Positions 47,056-56,085 of a DNA stretch of 64,000 bases are shown one piece after another. Position numbers and translations under genes: made by a program. The notes beneath the pieces were generated by a model. That model did not search any database and was not told the DNA's origin. It saw nothing but the letters and a program-made list of their open reading frames with translations. This stretch comes from Planctellipticum sp942493135 (lineage in GTDB: Bacteria > Planctomycetota > Planctomycetia > Planctomycetales > Planctomycetaceae). The stretch spans positions 1,984,001 through 2,048,000 of the forward strand of contig OW818684.1 of assembly GCA_942493135.1 (NCBI GenBank), written 5' to 3'. Numbering within the stretch: position 1 is the stretch's first letter; every line of letters begins with the position of its first letter.

Positions 47056-49017
47056 CTACTGGATGAACAGGAACTCGCGGGTGTTGACCAGCGCCCAGAT
47101 CACGTTGCCGTAGCCGGCGGGGCCGTGCTCGCGGATTTCGGCGAGGGCGATCTGCTTTTCGTCCGGGGTCGGCCGGCGGCTGAGGATGCTGAGGAAGATC
47201 ACGTTGACGCGCTCGTCGGGCTTCTCTTCGGAGACGACGTTCTTGAACAGGAGCGACTTCGGATCGAGCAGCATGTGGGTGATCGGGCCGTTGAACATCT
47301 GCAGCACCTGCGGCACCGCTCCGTCGGTGGTGTTCCCCTCGATCGTTTCGCGATCCGACTGGCCAAACTGCCGCAGAAAGTGTCCCGGAGGCATCGGCGC
47401 CGGCAGGTCTGCGGCGCGGACCAGCAGCGTTCCTTTGTAGGTATAGGACTTGGTGCGGGCGTTGCGGATCTTGGCGCTGGTTGCGTCGCGCAGCTCCTCG
47501 TCGCGCTTCATGATCTGCTCCGCCGTGGCGGTCTTCAGATCGAGGTCGACGAGCTTCGTGAGGACCTTGGCAGGTTCGGGCTGATAGTCCTTCAAGTCAA
47601 ACACGGCGAGCGTGACGAACGAGTCCCAGACTTCCTCGGGAGACATCCGGCGGAGCACCGGACCGGGGAAGTGGTACTCTTCGCCGGGGGTGATCTGCTC
47701 GCCGGTCGCCTCGCGCTGATAGGCCTTCGTATTGAGCAGGATGCGAAGGTACTCCTTGGTGTCGAAGTCAAGGCGGATCATCTCGGCAGTCAGGAACTGG
47801 AGGAGCTCCGGATTCTCGGCGACCGATTCGTCCTTGATGTCATCAACCGGTTCGATCTGACCGATCCCGAACAGCTCGCTCCAGAGCCGGTTGGCGATCG
47901 TCTTCGCAAACCGCGGATTCTCCTTCGAGGTCAGCCAGCGAGCGAAGGCGACGCGGGGCGTCTCTCCTTTATTGATCACCGCCGGAGGATCGAAAATCGT
48001 CTTCGGGGCGACGACCGTCTTGGGTTTGCCGTCATCGTACTGATAGTCGTGCGGCAGCCGGACGCTGGCCCCGTTGTCGTAGACCTCGACGAGGTTCCCC
48101 TGCAGGAAGCGGTTGTACTTGCCGCCGCCGTCGAACTTGTCGTCGACTTTCTTGAGATCATCCCGCAGCCGGGCGACGACGTTGCCGCCGCCGAACATCT
48201 TGTCGCCCGCCCCGCGGCGCGTCTGCGTGCCGAAGGTGAAGGCGGCCATTTCGTAGAACTCTTTCTGAGTCCAGCGGTCGAATGGGTGATTGTGACACTG
48301 GGCGCAGCCGATCTGCGTCCCGAGGAAAATCCGCACCGTGTTGTTCATCGCATCGAGCGGCATGCCTGAGTCGCGGATGATGTAGCCGGCCGCGGGATTC
48401 TCCCAGACCTTCCCCTCTGCCGTCAGCATCTCCGAAACGAACTCGTCGTAAGGTTTGTTCGTTTCCAGCGACTCGCGAACCCACTCGCAGTACGGCCGGC
48501 CGGGAGCGTTGTTTGTCAGGCGCTCGTTGAGGCGGAGGATATCGGCCCAGAAATTGTAATAGTGGCTGGCGTAGCCGTCGGTGTTGAGCAGGTTGTCGAT
48601 CAGCCGAGCGCGTTTGTCGGCATCCTTGGCGACGAGGAATCGCTGCACTTCCTGATAGGTCGGAATCGCGCCTGTGATGTCCAGGTAGGCCCGGCGGGCG
48701 AAGACTTCGTCGCTGCAGAGCGGATTCGGCTCGACCTTGTGCTTCCGCAGATTCTGGTCGACGAGCTGGTCGATCTTTGCGGCCGAGGCCTGGGCCGCTT
48801 TGCGGGTCGCCGGGTCGACCTTGGCGATCACCACTTTGCGGACAGGAACGGGGGGCGCCGGCTCTGGGGGCTTCTTCTTGTTGCGGGCTGCCGGACCACG
48901 CGACTGGGCCTCGACGGCGGCCGGAACGGCAACGACGGACGCGATCAGACAGACCGCCAGAAGAGAGCGGCTGAGCGGAAATCCGCCGACCGCAAACGTC
49001 GAAAACTGGACTGCCAT
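47056..49017 (-). CDS. DUF1549/DUF1553 secreted protein
   Basis: The 653-residue protein has a signal peptide (PLSRSLLAVCLIASVVAVPA), a DUF1549 domain (about 85-270: RAYLDITGAIPTYQEVQRFL, RIFLGTQIGCAQCHNHPFDR) and a DUF1553 domain (about 370-650: TSKENPRFAKTIANRLWSEL, MSPEEVWDSFV, ending VNTREFLFIQ). It lacks the cytochrome c-like domain often found first in long relatives; the CAQCH motif is the family's own. It forms an operon with the DUF1501 gene. The frame is open to 49296, but the signal peptide sets the start at 49017. Confidence 0.9.
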   Translation of the reverse strand: MAVQFSTFAVGGFPLSRSLLAVCLIASVVAVPAAVEAQSRGPAARNKKKPPEPAPPVPVRKVVIAKVDPATRKAAQASAAKIDQLVDQNLRKHKVEPNPLCSDEVFARRAYLDITGAIPTYQEVQRFLVAKDADKRARLIDNLLNTDGYASHYYNFWADILRLNERLTNNAPGRPYCEWVRESLETNKPYDEFVSEMLTAEGKVWENPAAGYIIRDSGMPLDAMNNTVRIFLGTQIGCAQCHNHPFDRWTQKEFYEMAAFTFGTQTRRGAGDKMFGGGNVVARLRDDLKKVDDKFDGGGKYNRFLQGNLVEVYDNGASVRLPHDYQYDDGKPKTVVAPKTIFDPPAVINKGETPRVAFARWLTSKENPRFAKTIANRLWSELFGIGQIEPVDDIKDESVAENPELLQFLTAEMIRLDFDTKEYLRILLNTKAYQREATGEQITPGEEYHFPGPVLRRMSPEEVWDSFVTLAVFDLKDYQPEPAKVLTKLVDLDLKTATAEQIMKRDEELRDATSAKIRNARTKSYTYKGTLLVRAADLPAPMPPGHFLRQFGQSDRETIEGNTTDGAVPQVLQMFNGPITHMLLDPKSLLFKNVVSEEKPDERVNVIFLSILSRRPTPDEKQIALAEIREHGPAGYGNVIWALVNTREFLFIQ

Positions 49018-49413
49018 ACGCGAGGGACCCCGATCAGGGCTGATGGTAATACAAACGCTGCAATGCTGCCGGCGTGTGCCTGACCCAAGTGACGAACGCC
49101 ACTGGCGATCAGAAATTGTACGACACGTTCCCTCGGGTCGAACAGCAACATCTTGATGGATTCCCGGAAATCTCATGCTGCAGACGGGCTCCCGGACACA
49201 CGCACGTATTGTCTTTCGGCAACGCCACTGTGCTGCAATGCAGAGGTGCCCCACTCGCGTACACGAATGGCGTCGCCGACGGCTGCGACGACTCAAGCCA
49301 CCGAGGCGTGCGACGGTGAATTCTGGCGGGCCGCGTTCAGGCTGCGTAGACTGCGGCGGCGTTCAGACGAGAGCTGCTCGTTCCCGACGACTCCAGGCTG
49401 ACGGAATTCCGCG
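49018..49413. other. Divergent intergenic region, nothing specific recognised
   Basis: This 396-base gap separates the DUF1549 gene from cysE. No clear promoter, repeat or RNA gene is seen. Confidence 0.45.
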
Positions 49414-50247
49414 ATGGACGATCTGACCGAAGACCTTGTTGCCAGCGGCGATGATCCGATCTGGAGGCAGATTCAATCCGAAGCCCGGGAGGAGGCGGAA
49501 CGGGAGCCCGTGCTGATGAGCTTCCTGTACGCCGCCGTACTGCGGCACGCGACGCTGGAGGAGGGGCTCAGCGTGATTCTGGCGAACAAGCTGCAGACTG
49601 CCGAACTGCCGGCGATCCTGCTGCGCGATCTGATCCGCGACGCGCTGGTCGACGATGCCTCCATCCGCAATTCGATCCGGGCCGATCTCCTCGCGGCGCG
49701 GACGCGCGATCCGGCGGCGCGCGGCTACGCGCAGCCATTTCTGTACTACAAAGGCTTTCACTCGCTGCAGACGCACCGAGTCGCGCACGCGCTCTGGAGC
49801 CAGGAGCGGCACGCCCTGGCGGCGCACCTGCAGAATCGCGTTTCGGAAGTGTTCGGCGTCGACATCCACCCGGCGGCCCGGATCGGCCAGGGGGTGATTA
49901 TCGACCATGCGACGGGCGTCGTGATCGGCGAAACCGCGGTTGTCGAAGACCACGTCTCGCTGCTGCACGAAGTCACGCTCGGGGGCACGGGCAAAGAGCG
50001 GGGCGACCGGCACCCGAAGGTCCGCCGGGGCGTCCTCATCGGAGCGGGGGCCAAGATTCTGGGGAACATCGAGGTCGGGATGGGGGCCAAAGTTGCCGCC
50101 GGCAGCGTGGTGCTCAGAGATGTCCCGCCCCACACGACGGTGGCCGGCGTGCCGGCGCGCATCGTCGGTCAATGCACGGTGGCGGAGCCGGCGCTCGATA
50201 TGGATGCGACGTTTCCGTTTTCGATGGATGCCGGGGCGGGGATTTGA
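49414..50247 (+). CDS. cysE: Serine O-acetyltransferase
   Basis: The 277-residue enzyme makes O-acetylserine from serine and acetyl-CoA, the precursor of cysteine. It has the helical N-terminal domain (DDLTEDLVASGDDPIWRQIQ, SVILANKLQT) and the left-handed hexapeptide helix (DIHPAARIGQGVIIDHATGV, VTLGGTGKERGDRHPKVRRG) with the catalytic His in the DHATG region. The C-terminal tail after ARIVGQ is longer than usual and polar. Confidence 0.93.
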   Translation: MDDLTEDLVASGDDPIWRQIQSEAREEAEREPVLMSFLYAAVLRHATLEEGLSVILANKLQTAELPAILLRDLIRDALVDDASIRNSIRADLLAARTRDPAARGYAQPFLYYKGFHSLQTHRVAHALWSQERHALAAHLQNRVSEVFGVDIHPAARIGQGVIIDHATGVVIGETAVVEDHVSLLHEVTLGGTGKERGDRHPKVRRGVLIGAGAKILGNIEVGMGAKVAAGSVVLRDVPPHTTVAGVPARIVGQCTVAEPALDMDATFPFSMDAGAGI

Positions 50248-50334
50248 GTTCGCGAGTGGCGTCTTCGTCTGGTCCGGTGAGCGCGCCGCGGTCGAGAATT
50301 TCAGTGACCGCCGCAGAATCTTCCGGATCGCCAA

Positions 50335-50363
50335 TTGTCTTCAATGACAGCACACTGTATTAT
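50335..50363 (+). promoter_or_regulatory. Promoter candidate of the toxin-antitoxin-like pair
   Basis: TTGTCT (50335-50340) and TATTAT (50358-50363) are 17 bases apart, with TG just before the -10. They match 4 and 5 of 6 consensus bases and lie 28 bases before the first start codon. The next sequence, TATTTGACAA, is also AT-rich. Confidence 0.5.
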
Positions 50364-50390
50364 TTGACAATCTCCGGCAGAGGGACTGCG

Positions 50391-50663
50391 ATGACGTGGT
50401 TCGACGTGTTCTGGGTTTTTCCGGACGATGCCGACAGCGAAGATCAGAGCAATGTTGATCACATCGCTCGGCACGATCTGACACCCGAAGACGTCGAGCA
50501 TGCCCTCGAAAACCCGATCGGCCCGGAGCGTCGGAGCCGAACATCGAGCCGGAGAGTTCAGACGGGCTTCGCCTGTGACGGATCGATTATCGACGTCGTC
50601 TATGAATGGCTGGACGACGGCGTGACGCTCTACCCGATCACCCCCTTCAGGATCGACGAATGA
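50391..50663 (+). CDS. Small toxin-like protein of a toxin-antitoxin pair
   Basis: The 90-residue protein begins MTWFDVFWVFPDDADSEDQS and has HDLTPEDVEHALENP and IDVVYEWLDDGVTLYPITPF, a short alpha/beta pattern like BrnT/DUF4258-type RNase toxins, though I cannot assign it. Its TGA overlaps the ATG of the next gene (ATGA, 50660-50663), so both are translated together. The frame is open to 50172, inside cysE, but ATG 50391 follows the promoter candidate. Confidence 0.65.
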   Translation: MTWFDVFWVFPDDADSEDQSNVDHIARHDLTPEDVEHALENPIGPERRSRTSSRRVQTGFACDGSIIDVVYEWLDDGVTLYPITPFRIDE

Positions 50664-51037
50664 TGGCCAAACGCATGGGAAAGCGAGTCACCGGAAAGTT
50701 GCCGGCCGATCGGGCCGTCCGTCTGCAGCAGTCGTGGAAAGAGGCGGAGGCGGAAAGGGAAACGACCGCCGCCGAGAGTCGGCAGATGCTGCGGGATCTG
50801 GTGCAGCAGCCGGTTAAGCTCGGCGACGTCCTGAAGCTGCTTCGGGAACTGCGCGTCTCTTCCGGCAAGTCTGCGAAAGAAGTCGCCGACGCCATGCGCA
50901 TGAACAGCGGCAACTATTCGCGGCTGGAGCGAGGCCAGGGGAACCCCACGGTGGAGACGCTGGAGCGCTTGGCGGATGCGATCAACGCCGAACTGATCGT
51001 CTCCGTTCGGCCGCGTGCGACGTCGGACACGAAGTAG
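50660..51037 (+). CDS. XRE-family helix-turn-helix protein, probable antitoxin
   Basis: The 125-residue protein has a basic N-terminus, a helical middle and an XRE helix-turn-helix (LRELRVSSGKSAKEVADAMR, then NSGNYSRLERGQGNPTVETL). It should bind its own promoter and neutralise the upstream protein. The ATG overlaps the stop of the preceding gene by 4 bases; a second ATG follows directly at 50663. Confidence 0.82.
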   Translation: MMAKRMGKRVTGKLPADRAVRLQQSWKEAEAERETTAAESRQMLRDLVQQPVKLGDVLKLLRELRVSSGKSAKEVADAMRMNSGNYSRLERGQGNPTVETLERLADAINAELIVSVRPRATSDTK

Positions 51038-51115
51038 GTTCGTCGGCGCCGACGGTGATCGGCGGCCACTGCCAGCAAGCAGCCTCCTTCCCCGGATTCA
51101 CGCCTGCGTGGCCAG

Positions 51116-51135
51116 GTGCCAGTCAAAAGAGGTCA
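51116..51135 (+). repeat. 20-bp direct repeat, copy 1
   Basis: GTGCCAGTCAAAAGAGGTCA recurs at 51160-51179 with 18 of 20 identities, 44 bases apart start to start. Such tandem terminal repeats occur at the ends of some insertion sequences, but no transposase is nearby. Confidence 0.65.
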
Positions 51136-51159
51136 CTTGTTTTGTGGTGAAATGGCGGC

Positions 51160-51179
51160 GTGTCAGTCAGAAGAGGTCA
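51160..51179 (+). repeat. 20-bp direct repeat, copy 2
   Basis: GTGTCAGTCAGAAGAGGTCA matches the copy at 51116-51135 at 18 of 20 positions. It lies in the gap between the convergent antitoxin-like gene and the response-regulator gene. Confidence 0.65.
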
Positions 51180-51285
51180 GTCGCGGAATCGCTTCATGCG
51201 ATCGCACGATCACAGTATTCTCGGCCGGCACTCCAACACATCACGCAGCCGCAGACCGCATGACATGTACCGACCCGCCTTCACA

Positions 51286-51912
51286 TCAGTTCCGCACCGC
51301 CCCCTGACGGGCCAGCAGGACCAGCGGAATCAGTTCGGCGAGCGAATCGACTTCGAACTTCTTGAGCAGCGATTGCCGGCGCGCCTCGACGGTCCGGAGG
51401 CCGAGATCCAGCTTTTGTGCGATCACCTTGTTGGCTTCGCCTTCCATCAGCAGATCGAGCACATCCTGCTCGCCCGGAGTGAGCAGGGCCAGGTGCGCCT
51501 GCAGTTCCCGCCGGCGGGCTTCCAGCCGCATCTGCTCCACGTCCTGTTCCAGCGCCGCCCGGATCGCCTCCCACAACTCGGAATCGCGGCACGGCTTGTC
51601 GAGCAACGTGAAAGCCCCCTGCTTCATGGCCCGGACCGTCGTGGGGGTGTCGGCGTGCGCGGTCAGAACGATCACCGGCAGCAGCAGTCCCCGGCGGCCC
51701 AGTTCCACCTGCAGTTCCAGTCCGGTCATGCCGAGCATCCGAACATCCGTCACAACGCATGCCGGACGCTCCCCCTGATAGCCGGCGAGAAACGCTTCCG
51801 CCGAATCGAAGCCGGTTGCCGCGAGGCCGAGCTGCGTCACCAGCGTGGCAATCGCTTCGCGGACGTCGCCGTCGTCGTCGACGATGAAAACTCGAGAGTC
51901 TTTCGGAATCAT
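51286..51912 (-). CDS. FixJ-type response regulator
   Basis: The 208-residue protein has a receiver domain (VFIVDDDGDVREAI, phospho-Asp in CVVTDVRMLGMTGLE, VIVLTAHADT, LLDKPCRDSEL) and a LuxR-type helix-turn-helix (LTPGEQDVLDLLMEGEANKV, LGLRTVEARRQSLLKKF). Its ATG overlaps the kinase stop (ATGA), so it is the cognate regulator of the following sensor kinase. The target genes are not apparent. Confidence 0.92.
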   Translation of the reverse strand: MIPKDSRVFIVDDDGDVREAIATLVTQLGLAATGFDSAEAFLAGYQGERPACVVTDVRMLGMTGLELQVELGRRGLLLPVIVLTAHADTPTTVRAMKQGAFTLLDKPCRDSELWEAIRAALEQDVEQMRLEARRRELQAHLALLTPGEQDVLDLLMEGEANKVIAQKLDLGLRTVEARRQSLLKKFEVDSLAELIPLVLLARQGAVRN

Positions 51913-54900
51913 GGTGAGGTCTCCACAGCGCAGGGGAGCCAGACATGAAACGTAACGCCGGGATCCGACGGTTCGTACCAGATGTGACCACGATGATCGG
52001 CGACGATCGTCTGACAGATTGCCAGGCCGAGTCCGGTGCCGTTCGGTTTTGTGGTGAAGAACAGTGTAAACAATTGATCGGCGGCTGCCTGCCCCAGGCC
52101 GCGTCCAAAATCGCGGATTGAGACCTGAATGCCGTCTTCGCCGGCGCGATCGGCCCGGCGGCCCGTGACGATGATGCGCCGCCGGTCCGAGACGACTTCG
52201 GCGAGCTCATCGCAGGCATTCTTGAAGAGATTGACGAAGACCTGCTGCAACTGAATGCGGTCGCCAACGGTCTGCGGAAGATCGTCGTCCAGCGACATCT
52301 CGATCGTCACACTCTGCTCATGGAGTTCGGTCTGCAGAATCGCCAGCGAGTCCCGGATCGGCAGAGAGATCGGCAGGGGTTCGCGTTCCTGAGGCGACGA
52401 ACGGCAGAAGTCGCGATACTTGCAGACGATTCCGTCGGCGCGGTCGACCAGTTCCGAGATCCGGCCGGCCCAGTAGGCCAGCTTGTCGGCCGGAGGGGGC
52501 GCGCCGTCCGGTGCGATCCCTGCCCGCGTCGCCCGTTCAATACTCGCCGAGAATGCGCGAATGGCATGCAGCGGCTGCTTGACGTCGTGTGCGATGCCGG
52601 CGGCCATTTCCCCCATCACCGACATCCGCGACGCCAACGCGAGATTCTCGCGCTGGCGGTCGAGATTTCGCGCGCTCCGTTCGCGCTGGATGGCGTGGCC
52701 GAGCAGGTCTCCGAGCATGGCCATCAACGGCAGACGATCGGCGGGCAGCTCCTTCACTCGTCTCAGCGAAACCAGACTGAGCATGCCGATCGTTTCCTGC
52801 TCGACCGAGACCGGAATGATCACGATGGACTTGACGCAGTTCCTCCAGAGAATGCTGCGGAGCACGTCCTCGTCGTCCGCAAGATCTTCCACGCGGGAGA
52901 TCTGCCGAATTCGGGCAGGAGTCATTTCCGGCGCCATCCGCTGAAAGTCCTGCTCCATCAGCAGTCGACCTTCGTCGGACAAGGGATCGATTCCCGGCGC
53001 GCACCATTCCGATCGTCGACATGCGACGTCGCGCGACTCCGACAGCTCGACGCACTGGCAGCGGTCAACCTGCAGAAATGCGCCGACGCGACTCAGCAAT
53101 CGCTCGATTTCCAGCGGAATCCGCTTCGCATCGCAATTCAGAAACCGCGAACTGGCATCGCCGACGAGCCGCTCGAAATCCTCGCGAAACCGCAACGAAC
53201 TTTCGTAGCGGGAACGAGCCAGCACGTCGGCAAACAGTCCGCTGATCAATCCAATTTGTTCAATCGTGCCGGACGACCAGCCACGCTCAACCCGCAGCGA
53301 CTCGGCGTACAGCGCCCCCAGCACTTTTCCTCCCGCCCGCAGCGGCACCTGCAGCAGCGACTTCACCGAGCACTGCTCCAGCTCCCGACGTTCTTCGGCG
53401 GCCGACGCCGGCAGGTCGTCGAGGCGGGCCACGACGACCGTCGAACCGAGCATCGTCTGCTCGGCCAGCCAGCCCGCCGAGTTCCATAAATCGCTCGACT
53501 TGAGCTGGCCCCAGTCGCCTCCCTGCGTCAGCCCCGTCGCCCAGTATTCCGACAGGACGCGCCAGGATCCCGTCTCGTCCACCAGCTCAATCAGCCGCAA
53601 TCGGTCGACGCCAAGATCGCTCCCCAGCTCGGCCAGAGCCTCCCGCAGCGCCGACTCATAGCGGCCCCGCTCCGCGTCGAGAAACAGCCGCCCGGTGCGG
53701 GCCAGCAGCTCATCGAACCGCAGACGCTCCTGAATCAGGTCCTCCAGGCTCTTCCGCGACGATACGTCGCGTCCCACCGACTGAATCTCGACGAGCCGCC
53801 CGTTCCCGTCGAAAAAACCCCGGTTCGTCCATTCCAGCCAGACGGGGTGATCGTCATTCAACACGGCGTATTGCGCCGACCGCTCCATCGGCACTTCAGG
53901 AGTGAGTCGCGTCACGACGCTCAAGACGGCCTCAATGTCGGCAAACGGCAGCCGGTCCGCCCCGCGATACGGATACGCCGCTGCGGTCGCCGCTACGAAG
54001 TTCCGGCAGGCGGAATTCGCAAACAGGACCGCGCCGTCCGGTCGCCAGCGGACGATCAGCTCCGCCTGATCATTCACCACCGCGCGGTATCGCGCTTCGC
54101 GGGTCGCAATGGCGCGGGTTCCGACGACCCAGTTGGAACCCAGCAGCGTCGCCAGCCCGGCCGAAAACAGAAACAGCTGCAGCTCCACGGTCCAGACGGC
54201 CGGGATTCCGCGCGAGACGACCAGCGGACCGACGGAAAAGTGCGGAGGGATCACCAGTGTCAGCGTCAGCAGCAGCATGCCGATGACGCCCACCCAGGTC
54301 GCTAACCTCAGTCCCGCCCAGCACTGCAACGCAAAGATGATCCCCAGCGGCAGCAGGACCCACGGAACCGCGCCTGTCGAAAACCAGGCGATTCCGCTCC
54401 CCAGCAGGATGACGCTCCCCATGTAGATCAGCGATTCCCGATCCGCGAGCAGCCGCATACGCACTCTGTCGAAGGGCCGCAGCTCGAACGCCAGTGGCGT
54501 CAGAAACAGGACTCCCAGCACGTGGCTCAGGACCGTCGCGGTCAGGGCAGAACTGGACGGATCCAGATAGGGCAGCATTTGCCTCCACCACGGAAGCGAC
54601 AGCAGAATCGACAGTCCCGCGGCGGCCGCAGCACGCGACACCAGTTGAGGCATCCGACGGGTGCCGAACAGCGTCCCGACACCGGGTTCGATTCTCAACA
54701 GAACCAGCGTCAGCAGAACCGATCCCGCCTGCAGCCCCGCCGACACAATCAACCGGCTCGACAGTGATTCAGCCACCGTCCCGCACAGCAGGCCGCTGAC
54801 CGTCAGCAGCAGACCGATTCGCCACCACAAGTCCCGCGGCGCCAGAAGGTAAATCGCGACCGACAAACCGGTCAGCACATTGATCGACGGCGGAGCAGAC

Positions 54901-55022
54901 GGGGTCAGACGCGAAACTTCCGTCAACCCCGCAGCAAGGACCGCTGCTCCAGTCAGCGCTCCCCACCGCGCCACCGAAGGAAACCACGCAACGCCGATTC
55001 GTTCTGCAGCGGCGGTTTCCAT
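51909..55022 (-). CDS. MASE1/PAS/GAF sensor histidine kinase
   Basis: The 1037-residue kinase has an N-terminal membrane domain of 8 or more helices (about 20-290) resembling MASE1, a PAS domain (about 300-410, YRAVVNDQAELIVRWRPDGA), two GAF-like domains (about 430-600 and 615-780), a dimerisation domain with the phospho-His in AAGIAHDVKQPLHAIRAF and an ATPase domain (VFVNLFKNACDELAE, RDFGRGLGQAA, TTKPNGTGLGLAI). It signals to the FixJ-type regulator downstream, with which it overlaps by 4 bases. The ligand is not evident. Confidence 0.9.
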   Translation of the reverse strand: METAAAERIGVAWFPSVARWGALTGAAVLAAGLTEVSRLTPSAPPSINVLTGLSVAIYLLAPRDLWWRIGLLLTVSGLLCGTVAESLSSRLIVSAGLQAGSVLLTLVLLRIEPGVGTLFGTRRMPQLVSRAAAAAGLSILLSLPWWRQMLPYLDPSSSALTATVLSHVLGVLFLTPLAFELRPFDRVRMRLLADRESLIYMGSVILLGSGIAWFSTGAVPWVLLPLGIIFALQCWAGLRLATWVGVIGMLLLTLTLVIPPHFSVGPLVVSRGIPAVWTVELQLFLFSAGLATLLGSNWVVGTRAIATREARYRAVVNDQAELIVRWRPDGAVLFANSACRNFVAATAAAYPYRGADRLPFADIEAVLSVVTRLTPEVPMERSAQYAVLNDDHPVWLEWTNRGFFDGNGRLVEIQSVGRDVSSRKSLEDLIQERLRFDELLARTGRLFLDAERGRYESALREALAELGSDLGVDRLRLIELVDETGSWRVLSEYWATGLTQGGDWGQLKSSDLWNSAGWLAEQTMLGSTVVVARLDDLPASAAEERRELEQCSVKSLLQVPLRAGGKVLGALYAESLRVERGWSSGTIEQIGLISGLFADVLARSRYESSLRFREDFERLVGDASSRFLNCDAKRIPLEIERLLSRVGAFLQVDRCQCVELSESRDVACRRSEWCAPGIDPLSDEGRLLMEQDFQRMAPEMTPARIRQISRVEDLADDEDVLRSILWRNCVKSIVIIPVSVEQETIGMLSLVSLRRVKELPADRLPLMAMLGDLLGHAIQRERSARNLDRQRENLALASRMSVMGEMAAGIAHDVKQPLHAIRAFSASIERATRAGIAPDGAPPPADKLAYWAGRISELVDRADGIVCKYRDFCRSSPQEREPLPISLPIRDSLAILQTELHEQSVTIEMSLDDDLPQTVGDRIQLQQVFVNLFKNACDELAEVVSDRRRIIVTGRRADRAGEDGIQVSIRDFGRGLGQAAADQLFTLFFTTKPNGTGLGLAICQTIVADHRGHIWYEPSDPGVTFHVWLPCAVETSP

Positions 55023-55182
55023 CTCGCTTCGCCCCCCGGCCTGCTGCCGAATCTGGTACGAGTCGCTCAGCGAATCGTCGATCGTAAGTCACGAGGGGAC
55101 GGAGTTCCACCGCTCTGAAACATTTTCCACAGTCTCAGCAGTCAAAACCGGCCCTGACCCGGTCAGGTCGATTGCCAACGGT

Positions 55183-55614
55183 TCATTCCACCAACGTCGC
55201 GCCATCCGGAACCACAATAAACGCTTCCGCCACTTCCGGTGGAACCCGCTTCAAACGGTGCGTCGCGAAATCGATGAAGGCCCAGTTCGTGGCGGCGACC
55301 GCCAGCCGGACATCGTCCTGCGGCCGGAGTATCTCGTAACGTCGAAGTGACGTCATCTTCTTCAGGTCCGCAATCCATGTCCGGACGACCACCTCGTCGC
55401 CGGGAAACGCAGGTCGCAGATACTCGATCTCATGCGAACGGACGACCCAGCCCGCGCAGATGGCCCGATACTCGTCCATCCCCCAGCCCTGAGCCGCCGA
55501 GTGTCCGAACGCCGCAGACTGCATCCATTTCAGGTACACGAGATTGCTGACGTGCCCCAGCTCATCCGCTTCCTCGGCCCGGACCCGATGCTGATACTCA
55601 AAAATCGCCGGCAT
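55183..55614 (-). CDS. Acyl-CoA thioesterase family protein (hot-dog fold)
   Basis: The 143-residue protein has the 4HBT pattern: YQHRVRAEEADELGHVSNLV with the active-site Asp/Glu region, then YLKWMQSAAFGHSAAQGWGM, EYLRPAFPGDEVVVRTWIAD and VAATNWAFIDFATHRLKRVP. It should cleave acyl-CoA or acyl-carrier thioesters. It is 160 bases from the sensor kinase on the same strand. Confidence 0.85.
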   Translation of the reverse strand: MPAIFEYQHRVRAEEADELGHVSNLVYLKWMQSAAFGHSAAQGWGMDEYRAICAGWVVRSHEIEYLRPAFPGDEVVVRTWIADLKKMTSLRRYEILRPQDDVRLAVAATNWAFIDFATHRLKRVPPEVAEAFIVVPDGATLVE

Positions 55615-56085
55615 GGAATACTCGCCGCATGGGAACCGTGAAGATCGAAGCAGGACGCACCATAACCCGAGCTAAGATTCGACGCACGATCGCGTTTGAA
55701 AAACAGACACGGAGTCTCGGCGGTAACTCGGGATCTGCAGAACGATCGATTTGAAAGAATCTTCCCTCGCGACGCGAATCTCGTGATCGCTCGCCGGCGC
55801 AATCTGCGGTTGTGTGAGTATCGGGGTGCTTCTCTCTCTCTCTGCGGCACCCCATGACCGGAGCAATGAACGTCTCCCGGGCCGCCTTCGATCACATGGG
55901 ATGGTGTGTTCAGCGGGCAGCCTGTGGCCCGGGGGGCGTTCTCCGGATCTTCTTTCAGGGCAACACGTTGCCCTCCCCCACCGCCCCCCCCCCCCCTGCG
56001 AAATCCATTCCCAGAATCTCCTCTTGCTCCACGTACGCTTGTACGTCACACTCCGCGTACATTTGTTTGTCACGGAGGAAACGCG
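55615..56085. other. Intergenic region with poly-C tract and BlaI operator
   Basis: This 471-base divergent gap holds a short TC repeat (around 55832-55845), a run of 13 or more C residues near 55982-55996 and the BlaI operator at 56031-56046. Nothing else is recognised. Confidence 0.5.
56031..56046. promoter_or_regulatory. Probable BlaI operator
   Basis: ACGTAC-GCTT-GTACGT is a perfect dyad of the TACA-N2-TGTA-related type bound by BlaI/MecI. A second, imperfect GTACATTTGTTTGT half-site lies at 56057-56070, next to the ribosome site. Autoregulation of blaI and its receptor is inferred. Confidence 0.62.
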
